From positions 1 through 38,453 of the forward strand of contig CAZYXZ010000023.1 of assembly GCA_964651395.1 (NCBI GenBank): a DNA stretch of 38,453 nucleotides, given 5' to 3'. Source of the DNA: CAZYXZ01 sp964651395. Lineage in GTDB: Bacteria; Actinomycetota; Actinomycetes; BP-191. Made by a program: the position numbers and the translations under genes. Below the pieces are notes generated by a model. It ran no database searches, was not told where the DNA came from, and worked only from the letters and a program-made list of their open reading frames with translations. Shown piece after piece: positions 18,827 to 25,895 of the stretch; position 1 is the first letter of the stretch, and the number at the start of each line of letters is the position of its first letter.

Positions 18827-19945
18827 CTAGAGAACGACGAGGTCGTCGCGATGGACCACCTCTCGCTCGTACGCCGGGCCGAGCTCAGCCGCGAGGTCAC
18901 GGGTAGACCGGCCGAGCAGCGCAGGCAGCTCGGCGCTGCCGTAGTTGACCAGCCCTCGCGCGACAGCGCGCCCGTCGGGGCCGACCAGCTCGACCGGGTC
19001 GCCGGCGGCGAACTCGCCCTCCACTGCCGTGACGCCGGCTGGCAGCAGCGAGAGGCGGCGGTCGACCACGGCCCGCACGGCCCCGTCGTCGAGGACCACC
19101 TTGCCCCGCGGCGTGGACGCATGACGCAGCCAGAGCAGGCGCGCGGCGGACCGGCCCTCGACCGCGTGGAAGAGCGTGCCGGTCGGCGCGCCGGTGAGGA
19201 TGTCGGCCACCGCCACCGCGTTGCCGACCACGGTCGGCACCCCGCTGGCCACGGCGATCCGTGCGGCGTCGACTTTCGTGGCCATGCCGCCCACGCCGAC
19301 GTCGGAACCCTTGCTGCCGAAGCCCATCCCGTCGAGCGCGCCGAGGTCGGCCACCTCTCGGATCAGCTGTGCGGTGCCGCGTCGCGGGTCGGCGTCGTAG
19401 ACGCCGTCGACGTCGGAGAGGAGGACCAGCAGGTCGGCGTGCACGATGTTGGCGCACAACGCGGCCAGCCGGTCGTTGTCGCCGACCTTGATCTCGGCCG
19501 TCGCGACGGCGTCGTTCTCGTTGACGACCGGGACGACGCCGAGTGCGAGCAGCCGCTCGAGCGTGCGCTTGGCGTTGAGATAGTGCGCCCGGCGTACGAC
19601 GTCGTCGGCGGTCAGCAGCACCTGGCCCACGGTCAGCGCGAAGCGGCCGAAGGACTCGGAGTAGCGGTGCACGAGCGCCCCCTGGCCGACCGAGGCGGCA
19701 GCCTGCTGTGTGGCCAGGTCGCGCGGGCGGCGCGGCAACCCGAGCGGGCCGAGGCCCGCGGCGATGGCGCCCGAGGAGACGAGCACGATCTCGCGCCCGT
19801 TGGCGCGCTGACCCGCGAGCACGTCGACGAGTGCGTCGACGCGCTCGCCGTCGAGATGCCCGTCCGGCCGGGTCAGCGAGGACGAGCCGACCTTCACCAC
19901 CACGCGCTTCGCCGTCGCGACCACGTCGCGGATCGCCGGCCTCAC
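18827..19945 (-). CDS. proB: Glutamate 5-kinase
   Basis: ProB phosphorylates glutamate, the first step of proline synthesis and the point of proline feedback. The 372-residue protein has an amino-acid kinase domain (about 10-260, with VVVKVGSSSLT, SSGAIAAG, NENDAVATAEIKVGDND and the GVGGMATKVDAA substrate loop) and a C-terminal PUA domain (about 285-365). The GTG at 19945 overlaps the obgE stop as GTGA, so it is coupled to Obg. proB next to obgE is usual in actinobacteria. Confidence 0.97.
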   Translation of the reverse strand: MRPAIRDVVATAKRVVVKVGSSSLTRPDGHLDGERVDALVDVLAGQRANGREIVLVSSGAIAAGLGPLGLPRRPRDLATQQAAASVGQGALVHRYSESFGRFALTVGQVLLTADDVVRRAHYLNAKRTLERLLALGVVPVVNENDAVATAEIKVGDNDRLAALCANIVHADLLVLLSDVDGVYDADPRRGTAQLIREVADLGALDGMGFGSKGSDVGVGGMATKVDAARIAVASGVPTVVGNAVAVADILTGAPTGTLFHAVEGRSAARLLWLRHASTPRGKVVLDDGAVRAVVDRRLSLLPAGVTAVEGEFAAGDPVELVGPDGRAVARGLVNYGSAELPALLGRSTRDLAAELGPAYEREVVHRDDLVVL

Positions 19946-21267
19946 GAGAGCCGCCGGTCGGTACCTCGCGGTCCCGGGAGGTAGTCCTCGGGCTGCGTCG
20001 GCGCCCAGTCGAAGGTCCAGTCGCCGATGGTCACCGCGACGCCGGGTTCCGCGCCCAGCCGCTTGAGCTCGTCCTCGATGCCGACCCGGGCCAGGCGGTC
20101 GGCGAGGAAGCCCACCGCCTCGTCGTTGGTGAAGTCGGTCTGGCGCACCCAGCGCAGCGGCTTCTCGCCCTCGACGACGTACCCGTCGCCCACCGCGCGG
20201 ATTGTGAAGCCGGCCTCGTCGACCGGCTTCGGCCGCAGCACGATGCGGGTCGGTTCCGCGGGTGCCGCTGCCGCACGCGCCTCCCGAACCGCCGCCGCCA
20301 GCGACCGGGCGAGGTCCCGCACCCCTTCACGCGTGGCCGCGGAGACCAGCATCGGCTCGTACCCGCGCTCGCGCAGGGACGGCTCCACCATCTCGGCAAG
20401 GTCGCGGGCGGAGGGCACGTCCATCTTGTTGAGGGCCACCAGCCGAGGCCGGTCCGCCAGCCCGCCGTACGCCGTGAGCTCGGCCTCGAGCGCGTCGATG
20501 TCGGCCAACGGGTCGCGTCCGGGCTCCTCGTTGGCGACGTCCACGACGTGCAGGATCACCGCGCATCGCTCGATGTGCCGCAGGAAGTCGAGGCCCAGGC
20601 CTTTGCCGCCGGCGGCACCGGGGATCAGCCCGGGCACGTCGGCGACGGTGAAGACGGTCTCGTCGGACGTGACGACGCCGAGGTGCGGCGCGAGCGTGGT
20701 GAACGGGTAGTCGGCGACCTTGGGCTTCGCCGCCGAGAGCACCGAGATCAGGGACGACTTCCCCGCGTTGGGGAAGCCGACGAGGGCGACGTCGGCCACC
20801 GTCTTCAGCTCGAGGACCACGTCGACGGAGGTTCCCGGCTCGCCGAGCTCGGCGAAACCGGGCGCCTTGCGCCGCGGCGAGGCGAGGGCGGCGTTGCCGC
20901 GCCCACCCCGACCGCCCTTCGCGACGACGTACCGGACGCCGGTGCCGACCAGGTCCGCGAGCACCGTGCCGTCGACGGACTTCACGACGGTCCCCTCGGG
21001 CACCTTCAGGACGAGGTCGCCGCCCTCGGCGCCGTCACGGTTGCTGCCCTGGCCGGGCTTGCCGTTCCCGGCCTTCTGGTGCGGGTGGAAGTGCAGGTCG
21101 ATCAGCGTGGTGACGTCGGGGTCGACGACCAGCACGATGTCGCCCCCGCGCCCCCCGCGGCCGCCGTCCGGGCCGCCGAGCGGCTTGAACTTCTCGCGGT
21201 GGATGGAGGCGCAGCCGTGACCACCGTCACCGGAGGAGGCGTGCAGGATCACGTTGTCGATGAACAT
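19942..21267 (-). CDS. obgE: Obg family GTPase (ObgE/CgtA)
   Basis: This 441-residue GTPase binds the 50S subunit and links ribosome assembly to growth and the stringent response. It has the glycine-rich Obg domain (about 2-158, with many GGxGGxGG turns), a G domain with G1 GFPNAGKSS at 164-172, G3 DVPG and G4 NKMD, and a C-terminal OCT domain (about 345-425). A strong ribosome site, GGAGGAGG, sits just before the ATG at 21267. It follows rpmA after a terminator-like hairpin, so it may get reduced read-through or its own promoter. Confidence 0.97.
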   Translation of the reverse strand: MFIDNVILHASSGDGGHGCASIHREKFKPLGGPDGGRGGRGGDIVLVVDPDVTTLIDLHFHPHQKAGNGKPGQGSNRDGAEGGDLVLKVPEGTVVKSVDGTVLADLVGTGVRYVVAKGGRGGRGNAALASPRRKAPGFAELGEPGTSVDVVLELKTVADVALVGFPNAGKSSLISVLSAAKPKVADYPFTTLAPHLGVVTSDETVFTVADVPGLIPGAAGGKGLGLDFLRHIERCAVILHVVDVANEEPGRDPLADIDALEAELTAYGGLADRPRLVALNKMDVPSARDLAEMVEPSLRERGYEPMLVSAATREGVRDLARSLAAAVREARAAAAPAEPTRIVLRPKPVDEAGFTIRAVGDGYVVEGEKPLRWVRQTDFTNDEAVGFLADRLARVGIEDELKRLGAEPGVAVTIGDWTFDWAPTQPEDYLPGPRGTDRRLS

Positions 21268-21299
21268 CCGCTACCTCCTCCGCTGCGTCGTCGACCTGC

Positions 21300-21335
21300 G
21301 AAAACACGAAGGGCGGGCCGATCGCGGCCCGCCCT
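21300..21335 (-). terminator. Hairpin terminator after rpmA
   Basis: On the minus strand AGGGCGGGCC and GGCCCGCCCT form a perfect 10-pair stem with a 6-base loop, followed by TTCGTGTTTTC. It lies between the rpmA stop and obgE and is the clearest intrinsic terminator in the window. It could end the rplU-rpmA mRNA or attenuate read-through into obgE-proB. Confidence 0.75.
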
Positions 21336-21363
21336 CGCTGCTGACTTGTTCTGTCGGCCGAGG

Positions 21364-21621
21364 TCAGGCCTCGGTCGGGACGATGCTGACGAGCTTGCGC
21401 CCGCGCCGCTGGTGGAACAGCACCGCGCCGGGTGCGAGCGCGAAGAGGGTGTCGTCGCCGCCGCGGCCGACCTGGTCGCCCGGGTGGAAGTGCGTGCCGC
21501 GCTGACGGACGAGGATCTCGCCGGCCTTGACCACCTGGCCGCCGTAGCGCTTCACGCCGAGGAACTGCGGGTTGGAGTCGCGGCCGTTGCGGGTCGCGCT
21601 GGCACCCTTCTTGTGAGCCAT
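21364..21621 (-). CDS. rpmA: 50S ribosomal protein L27
   Basis: The 85-residue protein starts MAHKKGASATRNGRDSNPQ and carries the L27 core LGVKRYGGQVVKAGEILVRQRGTHFHPGDQVGRGGDDTLFA in sections. L27 reaches the peptidyl-transferase centre. There is no N-terminal cleavage extension of the Firmicutes type. It is 2 bases downstream of rplU, with which it shares a transcript. Confidence 0.98.
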   Translation of the reverse strand: MAHKKGASATRNGRDSNPQFLGVKRYGGQVVKAGEILVRQRGTHFHPGDQVGRGGDDTLFALAPGAVLFHQRRGRKLVSIVPTEA

Positions 21622-21623
21622 CT

Positions 21624-21938
21624 CTATTTTCCGCTCTCGATGCCGGTCACCTTGATCTGGGTGTAGCCCTGCCGGTGACCCTGGCGCTTGTGGTAGCCGG
21701 TCTTGTTCTTGAACTTGTGGATGCGGATCTTCGGGCCCTTGGTCGCGCCGAGCACCTCGGCGGTGACCGCGACGGCCTTCAGCTCGTCGGACTTGCTGGT
21801 CACCGACTCGCCGTCGACCAGCAGCAGCGCAGGGAGGGTCAGGCTCTCGCCGACCGGGGTGAGCACCTTCTCCACCTCGAGGACGTCGCCGACGGCAACC
21901 TTGTACTGCTTGCCGCCGGTCTTGACGATGGCGTACAC
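21624..21938 (-). CDS. rplU: 50S ribosomal protein L21
   Basis: The 104-residue protein begins VYAIVKTGGKQYKVAVGD with a GTG start at 21938, 8 bases after AGGAGC, and ends with KRQGHRQGYTQIKVTGI. Length and both ends match L21. An in-frame ATG at 21974 would add 12 residues that homologues lack, so it is rejected. L21 is a structural part of the large subunit. Confidence 0.97.
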   Translation of the reverse strand: MYAIVKTGGKQYKVAVGDVLEVEKVLTPVGESLTLPALLLVDGESVTSKSDELKAVAVTAEVLGATKGPKIRIHKFKNKTGYHKRQGHRQGYTQIKVTGIESGK

Positions 21939-21970
21939 GGTGGAGCTCCTGACGTGGTCTGAGGTCGTCC

Positions 21971-22019
21971 GCAAGGCACCGAGAGCATGCCGCGGCCCGC
22001 GCGAAGGGCGCGGGCTTGC
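21971..22019 (-). promoter_or_regulatory. Structured leader of rplU-rpmA (candidate L21 leader)
   Basis: In the 131-base gap ahead of rplU, the minus strand has GCCCGCGC and GCGCGGGC (22008-22015 and 21995-22002) as an 8-pair hairpin with a 5-base loop. Outer bases GCAAG at 22015-22019 and CTTGC at 21971-21975 could close a larger helix, sharing one base with the inner stem. No T-run follows, so it is not an ordinary terminator. Ribosomal protein leaders often bind their own product; here that is a guess. Confidence 0.45.
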
Positions 22020-22069
22020 ACCTCAGGGTACGGAACCCCCCGCAGGCGGGTCAACCTGAAACGGCCGGG

Positions 22070-22510
22070 TCAGCCGACGCTCGCGCGCCAGTCGGGCCGG
22101 CTGAGCGCGGCCGCGACCGTGGCCAGGCCGCCGTCGACCCAGACCAGCGAGGTCTCGCCAGCCTCGACGACGACGCCGACCAGCGGCGTGAGCTCGGGCC
22201 TGGCGGTCAGCAGCAGGTCGAGCCGGTGCCGTCGGGCGCCGAAGCGCACCGGACCGCCGGTCAGGTTCCCGGCATGCCGTACGACGACGGCACTCGCCAC
22301 GACCGCACCGGCGTCCTGGTCGGTCAGCGGCGTGGCGCTGGGCACGCCACGGGCGAGCGAGAGCGGGAAGACCGCCCGGCCGCGCCAGGAGTCCAGGTGC
22401 GTGGGCGTGAACTCGTCCAGCACCAGGCCGAGGTCCTTGAGCCCGCGCACGCCGAACGGCTTCCCGATCGGCGGGATCTCGTAGAAGCGCGGCGGGCCGG
22501 TGCCCGACAC
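22070..22510 (-). CDS. Hypothetical protein between rne and rplU
   Basis: I do not recognise this 146-residue protein. It starts MSGTGPPRFYEIPPIGKPFG, has no signal peptide or membrane helix, and ends with a mix of short strands (VVVRHAGNL, LVGVVVEAGETSLVWVDGG). Alternating hydrophobic residues suggest a compact beta-rich fold. It starts 2 bases after the rne stop, so it is made with RNase E. The coding bias is like its neighbours. No cysteine pair or catalytic motif is visible. Its place beside rne and ribosomal protein genes suggests an RNA or ribosome link, which is only guilt by association. Confidence 0.75.
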   Translation of the reverse strand: MSGTGPPRFYEIPPIGKPFGVRGLKDLGLVLDEFTPTHLDSWRGRAVFPLSLARGVPSATPLTDQDAGAVVASAVVVRHAGNLTGGPVRFGARRHRLDLLLTARPELTPLVGVVVEAGETSLVWVDGGLATVAAALSRPDWRASVG

Positions 22511-22512
22511 CG

Positions 22513-25008
22513 CTAGTCGACCTCGAGGAAGCCGGCCGCGTTGATGCGCACCGGCTTCTTGGCCTTCTCCTCCACCGGCTCCGGCACCACGACGGGCTCG
22601 TCGACGACCACCGGCTCTTGCGCGATGTCGTCCTCGACCGGCTCGGCGGCGACGGGATCATCGTCGGCCGCACCCGCCGAGTCCTCGGGCACGTCGCCGT
22701 TGGGCGAGACGGCCGGCTTGGCGATGGCCTTGGCGACCAGCAGCGGCGACGGTGTCATCGGTTTGACGCTGCCCGGCATGTGGTCGTGCTCGTGGTCGGT
22801 GCGGACGGTGCCGCGGCCGTTGCACTCGGGGCACGGCTCGAGGAACGCCTCGTGCAGCCCCTGGCCCACGCGCTTGCGGGTGAGCTGGAGCAAGCCGAGC
22901 GAGGTGATCTCCGAGACCTGGTGCTTCGTGCGGTCGCGGCCGAGACACTCCTTCAGCCGGCGCAGGACGAGCTCGCGGTTGCCCTCGAGCAGCATGTCGA
23001 TGAAGTCGATGACGACGATGCCGCCGATGTCGCGCAGCCGCAGCTGGCGGACGACCTCCTCCGCCGCCTCGAGGTTGTTCCGGGTGACCGTCTCCTCGAG
23101 GTTGCCGCCCTTGCCGGTGAACCGGCCGGTGTTCACGTCGACGACCGTCATCGCCTCGGTGCGGTCGATGACCAGCGATCCGCCGGAGGGCAGCGAGACC
23201 TTGCGCTCGAGCGCCTTGAGGATCTGCTCCGTGACCCGGTACGTGTCGAAGAGCGGCCGGGCGCCGTCGTACTGCGACAGCCGTTCCATGAGGTCGGGAG
23301 CGAACGACTCGAGGTAGCCCTTCACCTTCGTGAAGTCACCCTCACCCTCGACGACCAGCGAGGTGAAGTCGCTGTTGAAGGTGTCGCGGATGACGCGGGT
23401 GACCAGGTCCGGCTCGCCGTGCAGGAGTGCCGGTGCGGCCTCCTTCTTCGCCGCCTTCTCGATCAGCTCCCACTGCTTCTTGAGCCGGTCGAGGTCCGCG
23501 GTGAGCTCTTCCTCGGACGCCCCCTCTGCCGCCGTGCGGATGATGATGCCGGCGCCTTCGGGCTTGAGAACCTTGAGCAGCGCCTTCAGCCGTGCGCGCT
23601 CGGTGTCGGGGAGCTTGCGGCTGATCCCGGTCATTGACTGCTCGGGCACGTAGACCATGTAGCGGCCGGGCAGCGAGACCTGGCTGGTCAGCCGCGCGCC
23701 CTTCTGGCCGACCGGGTCCTTCGTGACCTGGACGACGATCTGCTGGCCGCTCTTGAGCGCCTGCTCGATGCGCGGCGGCCGGCCCTCGAGTGCGGACGCG
23801 TCGTAGTTGACCTCTCCGGCGTACAGGACCGCGTTGCGGCCCTTGCCGATGTCGACGAACGCGGCCTCCATCGAGGCGAGCACGTTCTGCACCTTGCCGA
23901 GGTAGACGTTGCCGGCGTAGCTCGTCGCATCGGCACGGGTGACGTAGTGCTCGACCAGGATGCCGTCCTCGAGCACCGCGATCTGCGTGCGGTCCGGGTC
24001 CTGGTGCACGAGCATGACCCGCTCGACCGCCTCGCGACGCGCGAGGAACTCCGCCTCGGTGACGACCGGTGGACGCCGGCGTCCCTCGTCGCGACCCTGC
24101 CGGCGACGCTGCCGCTTGGCCTCGAGCCGCGTGGAGCCGCGGACGCCTTCCACCCCGTCGGCCTGCTCGCCCGTGCCGCGTCCGCCGCCACCGTCGCCTC
24201 GGCCGCCACGGCCGCCGCGACCGCCGGCGGCGCTCGGCTCACGAACCCGGACGACGGTGCGCCCGTCGTCCGGTACGTCGATGGGCTCGCCCGGGCGGCG
24301 GCGGACCCGCTTGCGCGGACCACCCGTCGCCGGGGGCGCGCCGTCCGTCGCCGCGGCCGGAGCGGACGTGTCTCCGCCGTCGCCGTCGTCGCCGTCGGTG
24401 AAGCCCTCGCCGCCCTCGCCGCGGCCCTTGCCGCGGCCACGGCCACGACGTCCGCGGCGGCGGCGTGACCGGCCGGGGCCGCCTTCGCCGTCGTCGCCGC
24501 GGGGCTCGCCGTCGGGACGATCCGCGGACTCCGGGGACGACTCGCCGGCCACGGCAGCGGGGCGGCGCTGGCGGGTCCGGGGCGCCGCGGGCGTTGCAGT
24601 GCCGTCGTCCGGCGAGATCCGCGGCGCGCGCGTGCGCTTCGCGGGTGCGGCCGCCGCCTCGCCGTCGGCTGGTGCCGCGGCTGCGGGGCTCGCCTTGGCC
24701 GGTGCCCGGCGGGCGCGGACCGGCGCGGCATCCGCGACCGGTGGCAGGAACATCACGGTCGGCGGTGTCACCGCCTTGGCCGCCGCCTTCTGCGCGGGTG
24801 TCTTGGCCGGCGCCTTGGCGGCGGCGGCCTTCTTGGCCGGCGCCTTCGCGGCCGCCGCCTTCTTGGCCGGCGCCTTCGCGGCCGCCGCCTTCTTCGCCGG
24901 CGCCTTCTTGGCCGGGGCCTTGGCAGCGGGCGCGGCGGGCTCGCTGTCCGCCGTACGGCGGGTGCGGGTCCGGGTGCGGGGTGTGGTCGTGCTCTCGTCG
25001 TCGGCCAT
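22513..25008 (-). CDS. rne: Ribonuclease E/G with long disordered N-terminal extension
   Basis: This 831-residue endonuclease drives mRNA turnover and rRNA/tRNA processing. The first 300 residues are low-complexity: Lys/Ala/Pro repeats, then Arg/Gly-rich stretches such as RSRRRRGRRGRGRGKGRG. The catalytic half has an S1 domain (about 345-440, NVYLGKVQNVLASMEAAFVDIG), the magnesium aspartates in VVDVNTGRFTG and VVIDFIDML, and the Zn-link CPEC at 726-729. A short acidic tail follows, rich in Glu, Pro and Val. Actinobacterial RNase E often has such extensions on both sides of the core. A good ribosome site (GAAGGGAA) lies before the ATG at 25008. It sits next to the DUF2344 and radical SAM genes as in many bacteria. 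Confidence 0.95.
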   Translation of the reverse strand: MADDESTTTPRTRTRTRRTADSEPAAPAAKAPAKKAPAKKAAAAKAPAKKAAAAKAPAKKAAAAKAPAKTPAQKAAAKAVTPPTVMFLPPVADAAPVRARRAPAKASPAAAAPADGEAAAAPAKRTRAPRISPDDGTATPAAPRTRQRRPAAVAGESSPESADRPDGEPRGDDGEGGPGRSRRRRGRRGRGRGKGRGEGGEGFTDGDDGDGGDTSAPAAATDGAPPATGGPRKRVRRRPGEPIDVPDDGRTVVRVREPSAAGGRGGRGGRGDGGGGRGTGEQADGVEGVRGSTRLEAKRQRRRQGRDEGRRRPPVVTEAEFLARREAVERVMLVHQDPDRTQIAVLEDGILVEHYVTRADATSYAGNVYLGKVQNVLASMEAAFVDIGKGRNAVLYAGEVNYDASALEGRPPRIEQALKSGQQIVVQVTKDPVGQKGARLTSQVSLPGRYMVYVPEQSMTGISRKLPDTERARLKALLKVLKPEGAGIIIRTAAEGASEEELTADLDRLKKQWELIEKAAKKEAAPALLHGEPDLVTRVIRDTFNSDFTSLVVEGEGDFTKVKGYLESFAPDLMERLSQYDGARPLFDTYRVTEQILKALERKVSLPSGGSLVIDRTEAMTVVDVNTGRFTGKGGNLEETVTRNNLEAAEEVVRQLRLRDIGGIVVIDFIDMLLEGNRELVLRRLKECLGRDRTKHQVSEITSLGLLQLTRKRVGQGLHEAFLEPCPECNGRGTVRTDHEHDHMPGSVKPMTPSPLLVAKAIAKPAVSPNGDVPEDSAGAADDDPVAAEPVEDDIAQEPVVVDEPVVVPEPVEEKAKKPVRINAAGFLEVD
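24811..24900 (-). repeat. Three tandem 30-base units in rne (KAPAKKAAAA repeats)
   Basis: Units at 24811-24840, 24841-24870 and 24871-24900 differ by only a few bases and encode three copies of a ten-residue Lys/Ala/Pro block. The pattern continues less exactly on both sides. In-register length suggests the copy number can change by slippage without breaking the frame. The basic repeats could bind RNA or partner proteins. Confidence 0.85.
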
Positions 25009-25026
25009 GGGCCGTGTTCCCTTCGT

Positions 25027-25059
25027 GCCCCGGGCGCGCGGTGCGCGGCCGCACGGGGC
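25027..25059 (-). promoter_or_regulatory. Stem-loop in the rne 5' leader
   Basis: In the 134-base gap upstream of rne, GTGCG-CGGC-CGCAC (25041-25054) forms an inner hairpin and GCCCC with GGGGC (25027-25031 and 25055-25059) an outer helix, with an unpaired stretch on one side. It lies shortly upstream of the ribosome site. RNase E of E. coli controls its own mRNA through its 5' leader; a like role here is conjecture. No T-run follows it. Confidence 0.4.
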
Positions 25060-25142
25060 GGTTGTCTTGGCCGCCGGCCCTGCTGTTCGTGAAGAGCGCC
25101 GGCGGAAACCTGTGTGGGTCGACCCCTTCGGCGCGCCCGGTG

Positions 25143-25895
25143 CTACTCGGGCGCGGCCGCGCGGGCCGCCGCGACGTCCGCTTCGAGAGGGTCGGCCAGG
25201 TGGCCTTCGTCATCGAGCAGCCCCTGCGCCAGCCTCGTCGCCGCGGGGGGCGACGGGAGGTCGAGTGCAGTCACTGCGCGAAGCCCGGCGAGGACGTCGT
25301 CGGGTCGTACTGCCGGTGTGGCATGGCGTACGACGAGGTCGAGTATCGCACAGCCGTCCTTCTCCCCCGCCGTGGCACGCAGGACCGGGCCCCGGGCGTC
25401 GAGCGTGCGGGTGCCGTCCTTCGTCTTTCGCTCCACCGGCACCTCGGCCGTGGCGAGGAAGAGCGCGAGGGCCGCGGCGACCGCCTGGGGGTCGGCTCCG
25501 GGCAGCTCGACCTGCCAGCGGGAGCCGGTGATCCGCTCCGGGAGCCCGCCCGGGCCGGCGACCACGCATTCGAGTACGTCGAGGCCGGGCGGCAGGCTCT
25601 CGTCGAGGCGTCGGCGCACCTCGTCGGGGTCGCGCGCGTCGCGCAGCGCGATCTCCAGGTACTCCGCCTCGCTGGCCACCCCGGTCGGCGCCGCGCCGAC
25701 GTAGCTGATCTTCGGGTGCGGGTGGAAGCCCGCGGAGAACGCGATCGGCAGCTCGGCCCGTCGAACCGCACGCTCGAGCGCGCGTGCGAAGTCGCGGTGC
25801 GACGTGAACCGCAGGCGACCGCGCTTCGCGTAGCGGATCCGCAGCCTCTGCACGACCGGATCGGGTGCGGGACCGGTCGGCTGTCGTTGCGCCAC
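25143..25895 (-). CDS. DUF2344 / TIGR03936 family protein, radical SAM companion
   Basis: The 250-residue product matches the DUF2344 family: RIRYAKRGRLRFTSHRDFARALERAVRR near the start, then AELPIAFSAGFHPHPKISY. These proteins nearly always lie beside the TIGR03960 radical SAM protein and RNase E/G, as here; their biochemical role is not settled, though RNA modification has been proposed. Its GTG start at 25895 shares one base with the stop of the radical SAM gene (TAGTG). An acidic Ala-rich tail ends the protein. The last 50 residues are poorly conserved in the family. Confidence 0.88.
   Translation of the reverse strand: MAQRQPTGPAPDPVVQRLRIRYAKRGRLRFTSHRDFARALERAVRRAELPIAFSAGFHPHPKISYVGAAPTGVASEAEYLEIALRDARDPDEVRRRLDESLPPGLDVLECVVAGPGGLPERITGSRWQVELPGADPQAVAAALALFLATAEVPVERKTKDGTRTLDARGPVLRATAGEKDGCAILDLVVRHATPAVRPDDVLAGLRAVTALDLPSPPAATRLAQGLLDDEGHLADPLEADVAAARAAAPE

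Noticed and set aside
24811..24900. Tandem units in rne as a CRISPR-like array
   Set aside because: Units are contiguous with no spacers and encode in-frame Lys/Ala/Pro repeats.
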